Below are positions 1 through 8,289 of a DNA stretch of 64,000 bases, in pieces. Each line of letters begins with the position of its first letter. Within the stretch, counting starts at the first letter, position 1. The stretch covers positions 1 to 64,000 of the forward strand of contig JAFZPP010000041.1 in the NCBI GenBank assembly GCA_017550285.1. The letters run 5' to 3'. The position numbers and the translations under genes are program-made. Source of the DNA: Oscillospiraceae bacterium (lineage in GTDB: Bacteria > Bacillota > Clostridia > Oscillospirales > Ruminococcaceae). Below the pieces are notes generated by a model, which worked only from the letters and a program-made list of their open reading frames with translations, ran no database searches and was not told where the DNA came from.

Positions 1-2130
1 CAGGCGTGTCGTATTGCCCATTTGCAGAATCGCATTCTGATAGAACTGCTGCATCTGCGGAGAAGCCGTTTCCTGATAGCTGTCCCATTCGTTCGGAATA
101 TTGACGATCACAGGTGCAGGCAATTCGTTTGTCTGCGCGGTCAGATACTGCACATACCATGCAGCATCGGTTCTGTCAACGCTGCCGTCACAGTTCACAT
201 CTGCGGCGGTATTCATTTCTGCTTTGCCGCGTGCAATCCGCTTAACAAGTGTCAGATCTTTTGCCGTAATTGCACCGTCTTTGTCAACATCACCGAGCAA
301 AATATCATCCGCCTTCCGAATTGCAAATATCAGATAATTCACAGAATCCGACTTGCCGCCGTTTGTACCGAGCGTTACCGTTTCGCCGGATTTTGCAGCG
401 CGGCGGAACAGTTCCAGTGTCACGTTATTCGAGGTTTTGATTGTATCACCGGTTTTTGTCCATTCATTCAGCCAGTCGAGGGAGCCGCTCACACGGGAAT
501 CAACCGCAGCATAGATATTTGCATCCGCGCCGACTGTAAACGACGCAAGATCGCCGGTATACATTTTGGAATCACAGGCTGTGCGGATATATTCTGCGCC
601 GCTGAACTTTTCCGGCACGTTCGCCGCTGTTATATCGCGGTCGCCATAAATCATTGTGCCGCGGCTGAATCCGCTTTGTACCGACCAGTCAACGGCGTTT
701 TCGGTATCGTTGACTTTCAGATTCTGAATCAGCCGTTCCGATTTGACTTCGGCTGATGATATATCGGTCGAATCTGCGCTGCCGAACTGCCACCAGTCCA
801 GATTATAGAGCGGATCGCTGCCGCTGCCGGAGAATGTCAGATAAAGGTCATGCTTGCCGGATGCACCGGCAATATCACAGGAATACTCCTTCCAGCTCTG
901 CCAGCCGCCTGTTGCGGTGATATTCACCGTACCGATTATTGTACCGGTCTGCGAATCAAGATGCAGATTCAGCGTACCGCCGTTGTTTGCAGACGATGCA
1001 CTGACCTTGAATGTGTTTGCGCCGTTTCCGAAATCTACACCGGAAACCTTGATATATTCGCCGTTATTGACGTCGCAGACATTCCGCCCGCCCGCGGAAC
1101 ATTCCTCCGTTTTGATGCCGGATGCGTAATTGATTGTTTCTGCTTCGGTACGCTGATACGGATTCAGCGCTTCGATTTGTGCGGGACCGGTCTTTGTGCG
1201 TTTGACTACCTGCATACTGCCGTCCGCGTTCCAGATGATTTCATCGACACATTCCGAGCGCGCATAGTCGCCGCCGCCCGGCAGATTGCCGTCATGATAG
1301 GTGAGATAGGTTCTGCCCTTGTAATCTGCGATGCCGGGGTGATTTGTGCCGCAGTTGCCGCCTGCATCCTCCATGATGACCTTGCCGAATGTCCACGGTC
1401 CTGTCGGCGAATCGCTGATGGAATAGGACACATCCTGCGGCAGCCAGTTCGAGGCGTAGATCATATAATACTTCCCGCCTCGTTTGTAGAGATACGGTGC
1501 TTCGTCAAATGCTGCGCCGAATGTGCCGTTTTTCGTGTTAATGACAACCGGCTCAGTTTTGCAAGAAATCATATCGTCATTCAGCAGAACATACCGCAGC
1601 TCGCCGTTGCCGAAATACAGATACGCCTGCCCGTCATCGTCCACAAATACGGTCGGGTCAATGCATTTCATACCGTCCATCGGGCCGACAAGCGGCTTGC
1701 CGATCGCATCTTTGTACGGTCCATCCGGCTTGTCCGCGACCGCAACGCCGATTGCTCTGCCGCCGGTTTTCGCCGTAACCGTCACATAATAATAGAATTT
1801 GCCCCCGCGCGCAACGACCTGTGCTGCCCATGCTTCACCCTTTGCCCATGAAAACACATTGTAATGCAGCGGAGAACCGAGGTCCGTCCAGTTCTGCATA
1901 TCGGTCGTGGAGAAGCAGCGCCAGTCATTCATGGAATAAAAACCGGAATTGCCCTCATCATGACCGGTGAACAGATAAAACGTGTCATTGTATACAAGCG
2001 GTGCGCCGTCTGCCGTATAGCAATACTGTACAATCGGATTTGCGGCTGCTGCGGGAATCACAGGCAGACCGCCTGCCGTAAGCAACATGCAGACGATCAT
2101 CGCCGCAATTCGTTTCGTCTTTGTATTCAT
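1..2130 (-). CDS. GH43-CBM6-X module-dockerin-(esterase) cellulosomal enzyme, 3' end outside window
   Basis: Secreted enzyme, 710 codons visible, running off the left edge in frame. The start at 2130 follows a GGAGGG ribosome binding site and gives a signal peptide ending near AAAA. A GH43 five-bladed propeller (about residues 28-320, starting NPIVQ..YTADGAP) is followed by a CBM6 (325-445), the ~140-residue X module shared across this locus (468-607, YGDRDIT motif) and a two-repeat dockerin (610-670). After a linker the last visible residues (NAILQMGNTTRL) resemble the start of SGNH/GDSL esterases, so a C-terminal esterase is likely but unproven. The GH43 and CBM6 are close paralogues of those in the gene at 10408-13992. 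It lies 76 nt after the GH5-CE1 gene with no promoter seen between, so the two are probably cotranscribed. Expected role: removal of arabinose or xylose side units from xylan on the cell-surface cellulosome. Confidence 0.85.
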   Translation of the reverse strand, partial: MNTKTKRIAAMIVCMLLTAGGLPVIPAAAANPIVQYCYTADGAPLVYNDTFYLFTGHDEGNSGFYSMNDWRCFSTTDMQNWTDLGSPLHYNVFSWAKGEAWAAQVVARGGKFYYYVTVTAKTGGRAIGVAVADKPDGPYKDAIGKPLVGPMDGMKCIDPTVFVDDDGQAYLYFGNGELRYVLLNDDMISCKTEPVVINTKNGTFGAAFDEAPYLYKRGGKYYMIYASNWLPQDVSYSISDSPTGPWTFGKVIMEDAGGNCGTNHPGIADYKGRTYLTYHDGNLPGGGDYARSECVDEIIWNADGSMQVVKRTKTGPAQIEALNPYQRTEAETINYASGIKTEECSAGGRNVCDVNNGEYIKVSGVDFGNGANTFKVSASSANNGGTLNLHLDSQTGTIIGTVNITATGGWQSWKEYSCDIAGASGKHDLYLTFSGSGSDPLYNLDWWQFGSADSTDISSAEVKSERLIQNLKVNDTENAVDWSVQSGFSRGTMIYGDRDITAANVPEKFSGAEYIRTACDSKMYTGDLASFTVGADANIYAAVDSRVSGSLDWLNEWTKTGDTIKTSNNVTLELFRRAAKSGETVTLGTNGGKSDSVNYLIFAIRKADDILLGDVDKDGAITAKDLTLVKRIARGKAEMNTAADVNCDGSVDRTDAAWYVQYLTAQTNELPAPVIVNIPNEWDSYQETASPQMQQFYQNAILQMGNTTRL

Positions 2131-2171
2131 TTCAATCCCTCCGATATTTCTGTTGCTCTCAATCTCGCAGA

Positions 2172-2198
2172 ATGCCCCTGAATGAGAATCAGGGGCAT
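2172..2198 (-). terminator. intercistronic hairpin between the GH5-CE1 and GH43 genes
   Basis: Ten-base-pair stem (ATGCCCCTGA / TCAGGGGCAT) with a 7-nt loop, not followed by a T tract on the minus strand. It looks like a partial terminator or mRNA-stabilising hairpin inside an operon. It resembles the hairpins at 10371 and 23533. Confidence 0.6.
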
Positions 2199-2206
2199 CC
2201 GTCATG

Positions 2207-4969
2207 TTATTCATGGAAGAAGTAAGGCAGTGCATCGTAAATATAATGCACGATGTATCCCGTCCACCAGTGTTCACCGCCGTTGCAGAGCAGATAGTAG
2301 AAATTGCCCTGCGAGAAATCCGATGTGTATGTAAATGCGTCGGTTCGCTTTTTCATGGATTCGATCTGCGGATTCATGCCGCCGTATGCGATATCCTTTG
2401 TGCCGGTCGCTGCAAGGATGAAATATTCATTCTTGGCATAACCGGATTTCAGGCATGCGTTTGCAACTGCTGCCGCCTTTTCATCTGCGGTGTTGCCTGC
2501 CCAGCAGTCTCCCGATAGCGGCATATGATATGCAAAATAATCGAGATCGTTGAGCAGCACATACCACGCGCACAGACTGCCCATTGAAAACCCGCCGAAT
2601 GCACGGTGCATTCTGGATGCTTTCAGGTCTGCGGCAGATGTGGATTTCGCATAGGTCGAATACTTCGATTCGACTGCCGGAACAACATCGGCAGCAAGCT
2701 CCTTCCAGAAATTCTTGGCATTCGCTGTCATATCCGAACCAGCTGCATTGTTGAAGGTCGGCGTTACGACAATCATCGGCTCGATATCGCCGTTCATAAT
2801 CATGCTGTCGAGAATCGGTTTGAGCGCCTTGTCCTCATAGTAAATAGAGTTTTCATTTCCGCCGCCGCCGTGCATCAGATAGAAAATATTGTACTGCTTG
2901 GACGGGTCGTAGCCGTAGGGCAGATAAACTAGCGCATTTTTCGTCAGGTTGTTCTGATATACCGTTGTCTTGTAGGTGACCTTCTCGACCTTGCCCTGCT
3001 GTGCGCATTCTTTTAAGTAGGAATCCGGCGCCTTGTGATACTGTAAATTGGCATCATATTTGAAATCCGACTGCGGTTTCATAGGTTCTTTTTTCGTAAA
3101 TGTGCTGATTTTTCCGAGCAGATATTCCTGCATCTGCATGAGATCATCTTTGCTGATCTCGCCGTTTTCGTCAATGTCTGCGGCATTTTTCATGCGGTTA
3201 TCCGGCGCCCTGCCGAGCAGAATCTGTTTCAGCAGCGTGATATCAACCGCATTAATTCTGCCGTCTGCGTTGAGATCGCCGGCTGTGTAATCATTCGCGG
3301 CAGGAACTGCAAGAACGAGATAATTTGCAGAATCGCTCTGTCCGCCGTTTGTGCCGAGTGTGACCATTTCGCCGGATTTGACCGTTTTGCGGAACAGATC
3401 CAGCGTCACATCATTGGACGCCTTGATTACATCACCGGTTTTCGACCATGATTTCAGCCAGTCGAGTGAAGCATTGACGCGGGAATCGACCGCTGCATAT
3501 ACGGTCATATCCGTGCCTGCCGTGAACAATACCAGCGTATCGGTATACATTTTGGAATCGCAGGCAGTGCGGATATATTCTGCGCCTGTGAGCTTAGCCG
3601 GCACACTGACTGCCGTGATATCACGGTCGCCGTAGATTGCAGCGCCGCGTCTGAAATTTGTCTGAACAGACCAGTCTGCGGCGTTTTCTGTGTCATTGAC
3701 CGTGAGGCTTTTGAACAGGGTTCCGCCGGTGATACTGACTGCTTGTGTCTGTATTTGCGGCTGCGCGGTTGTTTGTACGACTGCTGCCTGCTGACCCGCG
3801 TGTGCCGTTTTATAGTTATATACCGACTGCAAATTGCTGAGCAACTGCGCATCGCTGAATTTGCAGGTCTTGCGGTTATAATGATCGACACCTGCCACAT
3901 CCCACAGCACCGGACAGAGATTATGACTGTACGCCGATTTTGCAACGGATGACAGATAGTTGCGTACAGAATCAGCATCTTTATTTTTCTTCGGACAGCC
4001 GTATTCGCCGATGATGACCGGAATGCCCTTGTCCGCAAAGGTTGTCTGCATCAGCTTCATGTTGCTTTCCAGCTCCTGCTTGTCTGCATCGCTGCCCCAT
4101 GAATACTGATTCTTGCCCCAGCTTGCATCTTCTTCGAGAATCGCAAAGGTCGAGGGAATATAATAGTGCATTGACACGGCACAGCGGTTCTGCGGATCGT
4201 TCGGCATTTTGAACATTGCGTCACAGGTCAGGTGCACATCGGTACCGTATCCGGCAATCAGCAGGTGGCGCTTCGGATTATTGCCCTTTCCTCCGCGTAT
4301 GAGATCAACAAACGCCTGATTGATCTCATTCACCATTCCGTATGCTTCCGCTTTGCCGTTCGTGCTCCCGGAATACTGATTCCAGACCGTATTCCAGCCT
4401 AGTTCTTCGTTCTGGGATTCAAACATCAGATGATCGTCGTAATCCGCGAACGCATCACTGACCTGTGACCAGATTTTCTTATAACGGTTCATACAGCCCG
4501 TTTTGTCATTCGGATAGTTTTCGAGCCAGCCGCCGTCCCAGTGCAGATTCACGATAGCGTACATTCCGGTATCAAGCGTCCAGTCCACAACCTCTTTGAC
4601 GCGGATCATCAGCGCTGGGTCGATCGTGTAATCACTGCTGATACGGTTTGACCATGCGACCGGAATGCGCAGCACACCGAATCCCGAATCGGCATATCCC
4701 TGAATCATCTGTTTTGTAATGACAGGGCTGCCCCAGGCCGTTTCGTAATTGGTGATGCTGCTGCTGTCGATCCAGTCGCCGCACGCTTCAAACGTGTTGC
4801 CGAGATTGATGCCCTGCCCCATGTCGCGGACGATCTGCATGGTTGTCATTTCGCGCATTTGTCCCGCTGCATCCGCATCAAGCTGCAAGCCCGACATTAT
4901 GTTGATGCCGCAGACTGCCGCGGCACAGAGCGCAAACCATTTTCCTGAAAACCGGTGTATTCGTATCAT
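2207..4969 (-). CDS. GH5-X module-dockerin-CE1 bifunctional cellulosomal enzyme
   Basis: 920-residue secreted protein with an N-terminal signal peptide. The GH5 domain (about 37-373) has the INLGNT start, the acid/base Glu in QNEELG (about E188) and the nucleophile in IIGEYG (about 322). The NLHWDGGW motif suggests subfamily 4, which includes endoglucanases, xyloglucanases and xylanases. The X module (413-553) and dockerin (561-621) follow, then a CE1-type alpha/beta hydrolase (641-920) with YLMHGGGG, nucleophile Ser about 795 in GFSMGS and a late GGEHWW histidine. CE1 members remove feruloyl or acetyl groups from xylan. The dockerin therefore sits between two catalytic modules. Transcription starts from the type-1 box promoter at 5013-5071, divergent from GH98a. 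The GH5 substrate cannot be fixed from sequence alone. Confidence 0.9.
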   Translation of the reverse strand: MIRIHRFSGKWFALCAAAVCGINIMSGLQLDADAAGQMREMTTMQIVRDMGQGINLGNTFEACGDWIDSSSITNYETAWGSPVITKQMIQGYADSGFGVLRIPVAWSNRISSDYTIDPALMIRVKEVVDWTLDTGMYAIVNLHWDGGWLENYPNDKTGCMNRYKKIWSQVSDAFADYDDHLMFESQNEELGWNTVWNQYSGSTNGKAEAYGMVNEINQAFVDLIRGGKGNNPKRHLLIAGYGTDVHLTCDAMFKMPNDPQNRCAVSMHYYIPSTFAILEEDASWGKNQYSWGSDADKQELESNMKLMQTTFADKGIPVIIGEYGCPKKNKDADSVRNYLSSVAKSAYSHNLCPVLWDVAGVDHYNRKTCKFSDAQLLSNLQSVYNYKTAHAGQQAAVVQTTAQPQIQTQAVSITGGTLFKSLTVNDTENAADWSVQTNFRRGAAIYGDRDITAVSVPAKLTGAEYIRTACDSKMYTDTLVLFTAGTDMTVYAAVDSRVNASLDWLKSWSKTGDVIKASNDVTLDLFRKTVKSGEMVTLGTNGGQSDSANYLVLAVPAANDYTAGDLNADGRINAVDITLLKQILLGRAPDNRMKNAADIDENGEISKDDLMQMQEYLLGKISTFTKKEPMKPQSDFKYDANLQYHKAPDSYLKECAQQGKVEKVTYKTTVYQNNLTKNALVYLPYGYDPSKQYNIFYLMHGGGGNENSIYYEDKALKPILDSMIMNGDIEPMIVVTPTFNNAAGSDMTANAKNFWKELAADVVPAVESKYSTYAKSTSAADLKASRMHRAFGGFSMGSLCAWYVLLNDLDYFAYHMPLSGDCWAGNTADEKAAAVANACLKSGYAKNEYFILAATGTKDIAYGGMNPQIESMKKRTDAFTYTSDFSQGNFYYLLCNGGEHWWTGYIVHYIYDALPYFFHE

Positions 4970-5012
4970 ATAGAATCCTCCTTATTTCCCATTCGATACA
5001 GCCGTTTTTTTC

Positions 5013-5071
5013 ATTATACTGTACAGCATCCGAGAACACAATGAAGAATTTATGCAATCTAGGGACAAAAT
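5013..5071 (-). promoter_or_regulatory. type-1 box promoter of the GH5-CE1/GH43 operon
   Basis: On the minus strand: -35 TTGTGT (5036-5041), 17-nt spacer, -10 TATAAT (5013-5018). The 33-bp box occupies 5039-5071 and overlaps the -35 by 3 nt. Its core reads TGCAATCTAGGGACAAAAT on the plus strand. Confidence 0.8.
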
Positions 5072-5094
5072 ACGCATTTATATAACAAATGACT

Positions 5095-5153
5095 AAATTA
5101 TCCTCAAATTGCACATTTTCTTCATTGAACATCAGGTGCACCTTTGCTATAAT
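5095..5153 (+). promoter_or_regulatory. type-1 box promoter of GH98a
   Basis: -35 TTGAAC (5125-5130), 17-nt spacer, extended -10 TGCTATAAT (hexamer 5148-5153). The box lies at 5095-5127, inverted relative to the one at 5039-5071, and overlaps the -35 by 3 nt. The two boxes face away from each other and serve divergent genes. Confidence 0.8.
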
Positions 5154-5194
5154 GAGATTGACCCGAAAAGGGAAATGTTTTTAAGGGGGAATTT

Positions 5195-8100
5195 ATGATG
5201 AAACTGAACAAACTGTGTGCCGCGCTGCTTTCCGGTCTGCTGACATGCAGCGCAGTGACCGCCGTCAAGCCTGAAACCGGCTGGCTTCAATCGGGCAGCA
5301 CTGCAATTACCGCGGAAGCAGCCGGTACGCTGCGCCGCCCGTGCGATCCGGAGCATCCGATGCTGATTGTCCACATCGACACATGGAATGTCGCTGATCC
5401 TGCAAAGGTCATTCAGTCGATTCCGGAGGACATCCGACCGTACTGCGTGTTCAACATCTCGCTTTCGATTTACTGGAACAATCATCAGTGGGGACTCGTG
5501 CAGAACGGCTACGAATGTGCAAAATCATGGCTAAAAACCTGTTCCGATGAGGGAGTCTGGTGCATGATTCAGCCGGCTTCCGGCGGTCAGTGTCATTTTC
5601 CGGATTATGACAACAGCTACAACATTGTCAATTCGCCGAACAAAAATCTTTTTGTTCAGCACGCGGATGAAGATTACGAAAACACGATCTATGCAGAATT
5701 CTTCCGCGATTATCCGGGCTTTATCGGCTTCAATTACTCCGAACAGTTCTGGGGATTTGATTCCGCAGATCATCCATGCACATTCCAGCAGCGTTATCAG
5801 CATTTTGCGCATCTTCTGAAATTATGCAACAAATACGGCGGCTATCTCAACATCAACTGGTGCGCGAATCAGTGGTCGGCGCCGCTCAATCCGATCGCAA
5901 TGCTAAAAACCAATCCGCAGTGGCGCGAAGCCTGCGAAAAATACGGACAGAATTTACAGCTCGAAGAAAAATACACGCAGGGCAGCTTCATTGAAGATGT
6001 GGAGAGCGAGGTGCTGGGATTCTATCTTGCCGGATACTGCGGCAGCTTCGGCGTGCGCTATGATGAAACCGGCTGGACAGACTGCGATGATAACGGCAAG
6101 GTGCAGTTCCAGAAAAACTACTACCGCCAGATTACCGGCATGCCGATCCACATGGAGCGCATGGTTCTGAACGGCGCAACGGTCATTGACGGACCGGAGC
6201 TTGTCTGGCAGGATGATTTCCGTGAGACCAGCTATAATGACAGCGAAGGCTACCGCTGCCGCGGCTGGGAAACAAAGGACATTTATTATGATTCCACACT
6301 TGCATTCTTCCGCAAGGTCATCGACGGCACAGTGAAAATTCCTTCGCGGCAGGAGGTCATCGACCGCACGCAGTATGTCATTATTCACGATGTCAATTCC
6401 GGCGACGACCACAAGAAATACAGCACCTACGAAACATTATTCGAGGGCTTATACCGGATGCCCGGCGACGGCAATCTCCGCAACAACAATAATCTGTTCA
6501 AATGTACCGGACGCTATCCGACCATTCCGACCGTGTATTCCCTGCGTGATGATACGGCAAAATCCTTCAAGTATCAGCTCAAGCAGTCGGAGCTGCCCTC
6601 CCGCTGGAACAGCATTGCTTCAAAGCAGGATGAGCTGAACAAGGTATTTCCGGCGCTCTATTCAGGCAACTGCTATGTTGCAAACTATAACAATTCGTGG
6701 GTGACTTACAATCCGAATAAAACCGGCAAAAACTGCGGCGGCGTATTCGATCTGAAATACAACACCTGCAAGAGTATGGATGTCAATTTCAACGCATACG
6801 GCAATGCATTGATTACAGAATATCCCGACCACATCGACATTCACACCAACAACTTTGACAACAAGGCGCAGACCACTCTGAAAACCGATACATTCAAGAT
6901 CAACGGCTGCTCCGCACAGCCGACCTATACCGCAAAGGATACCGGACGGAATCAGGCGAAATCGCAGATTGCCGAAAGCTACAGCAATGGTACATATACA
7001 CTGACCGTGCAGCACAACGGTCCGGTTGATATCACGATCAACTGCACCGGAAACGAAACCAACCGCCTGACGAATACACCTGCAAAGAAGGTTCAGACAA
7101 TCGCACAGCCTGCACCGTATACCGGCACACGGCAGTATGAGGGCGAATTCTTCGATCTGAAAAACTGCGAGGGCTATGTCGGCAATGCCTGCGGCAGCGG
7201 CGTGAACAATGTGCAGGGACAGGGCTTCCTCAAATTCGGCAAGAACGGAAACGCAATGGCAAAGGATACCGTGCATACCGAAAAAGCCGGCGATTTCAAG
7301 CTGAAACTGCGCTATTCCAACACCTCAGACATCAACAATGTCGATCTCTATGTCAACAACAGCAAGGTCACAACACTCAAACTCAGCAATACCAACGGCT
7401 ACTCCAACTGGAAAACCGTCGAACAGAAGATCACGCTGAAGCAAGGCGATAACCGCGTGGAATTCAAGGCAAACGGCGCACTGTCCTCCTCGCTTTACAT
7501 CGACAACTTCACGGTAGACGGCGATTTCGGTGCGGGCACATCGCAGACTGTTGTTGTCAGTGAGCCGGAGCCGCTCAGCGGCAAGCTCATCAAAAACCTG
7601 AATGTCAGGGATACTGAAAATGCATCTGACTGGTCGATTGCAAACGGTTTCAAATCCGGTGATACGGCTTACGGTGACCGCGACATCACTGCATCCAGCG
7701 TACCGGCGAATCTTGCAAATGCGGAAATGATCAAAACCGCATGCGATTCCAAGATGTACACATCTGATCTGGCAACATTCACGGCAGGCGCTGATATCAC
7801 GGTTTATGCGGCGGTTGATTCCCGTATCAGCACAGGTCTGAACTGGCTCGGCAAATGGCAAAAAACCGGTTCAGCGATCATTACCTCAAATGATGTGACG
7901 CTGGAGCTCTACAAGATGAATGCCAAAGCAGGTGAAGAAATCACGCTCGGCACAAACGGCGGCGATAACGAATCGGCGAATTACCTTGTATTTGCACTGA
8001 ATGCTGCGGACGATTATCTGCTCGGCGATGTCAGCGGCGACGGAAAGATCACCGCAGTGGACATGACCCTTGCAAAACGAATCGTCCTGACAGACGGTGC

Positions 8101-8206
8101 GTTCGACCCCGCAGCGGATATCGACAGGGACGGCAGGATCAGCAGGACAGATATCGAATGGTATGTGAAATTCCTCACGGGTCTGACACCGGATTTTGCT
8201 GCATGA
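5195..8206 (+). CDS. GH98-CBM-X module-dockerin enzyme (GH98a)
   Basis: 1003-residue secreted protein; AAGGGGGA precedes two adjacent ATGs (5195 and 5198), either of which could be the start. The signal peptide ends near ITAEAAG. GH98 catalytic and C-terminal domains span about 42-625, with the family-like stretches FNISLSIYW, YAEFFRDYPGFIGFNY and VRYDETGWTD; acidic residues in NYSEQFWGF and near VIDGPELV are candidate catalytic residues. A CBM6/35-like module (647-775), the X module (792-932) and a C-terminal dockerin (942-1000) follow. Characterised GH98 enzymes are endo-acting: blood-group endo-beta-galactosidases, or glucuronoarabinoxylan endo-xylanase in Bacteroides ovatus. With xylanase neighbours, the xylanase activity is the better inference. 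A close paralogue lies at 31812-34820. It is driven by a type-1 box promoter. Confidence 0.88.
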   Translation: MMKLNKLCAALLSGLLTCSAVTAVKPETGWLQSGSTAITAEAAGTLRRPCDPEHPMLIVHIDTWNVADPAKVIQSIPEDIRPYCVFNISLSIYWNNHQWGLVQNGYECAKSWLKTCSDEGVWCMIQPASGGQCHFPDYDNSYNIVNSPNKNLFVQHADEDYENTIYAEFFRDYPGFIGFNYSEQFWGFDSADHPCTFQQRYQHFAHLLKLCNKYGGYLNINWCANQWSAPLNPIAMLKTNPQWREACEKYGQNLQLEEKYTQGSFIEDVESEVLGFYLAGYCGSFGVRYDETGWTDCDDNGKVQFQKNYYRQITGMPIHMERMVLNGATVIDGPELVWQDDFRETSYNDSEGYRCRGWETKDIYYDSTLAFFRKVIDGTVKIPSRQEVIDRTQYVIIHDVNSGDDHKKYSTYETLFEGLYRMPGDGNLRNNNNLFKCTGRYPTIPTVYSLRDDTAKSFKYQLKQSELPSRWNSIASKQDELNKVFPALYSGNCYVANYNNSWVTYNPNKTGKNCGGVFDLKYNTCKSMDVNFNAYGNALITEYPDHIDIHTNNFDNKAQTTLKTDTFKINGCSAQPTYTAKDTGRNQAKSQIAESYSNGTYTLTVQHNGPVDITINCTGNETNRLTNTPAKKVQTIAQPAPYTGTRQYEGEFFDLKNCEGYVGNACGSGVNNVQGQGFLKFGKNGNAMAKDTVHTEKAGDFKLKLRYSNTSDINNVDLYVNNSKVTTLKLSNTNGYSNWKTVEQKITLKQGDNRVEFKANGALSSSLYIDNFTVDGDFGAGTSQTVVVSEPEPLSGKLIKNLNVRDTENASDWSIANGFKSGDTAYGDRDITASSVPANLANAEMIKTACDSKMYTSDLATFTAGADITVYAAVDSRISTGLNWLGKWQKTGSAIITSNDVTLELYKMNAKAGEEITLGTNGGDNESANYLVFALNAADDYLLGDVSGDGKITAVDMTLAKRIVLTDGAFDPAADIDRDGRISRTDIEWYVKFLTGLTPDFAA

Positions 8207-8223
8207 AGACATAATCTCATATA

Positions 8224-8264
8224 AAAAGCAGATGAACCGTCGGTAAGGCGGTTCATCTGCTTTT
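8224..8264. terminator. bidirectional terminator
   Basis: Perfect 16-bp stem (AAAAGCAGATGAACCG with its complement) between convergent GH98a and the GGDEF gene, with A and T runs on the two sides so it can serve both strands. Confidence 0.85.
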
Positions 8265-8289
8265 CTGTATATCCGGAATCAGGATGCAC

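Noticed and set aside
850-1851. Long plus-strand reading frame opposite the GH43 gene
   Set aside because: Antisense shadow: the minus strand encodes clear GH43/CBM6 sequence, and the plus frame is Cys/Arg/Ile-rich with no domain or ribosome binding site.
5039-5127. Inverted boxes as ends of an insertion sequence
   Set aside because: The space between them is only 23 nt, holds no gene, and the same boxes recur singly at promoters with fixed spacing.
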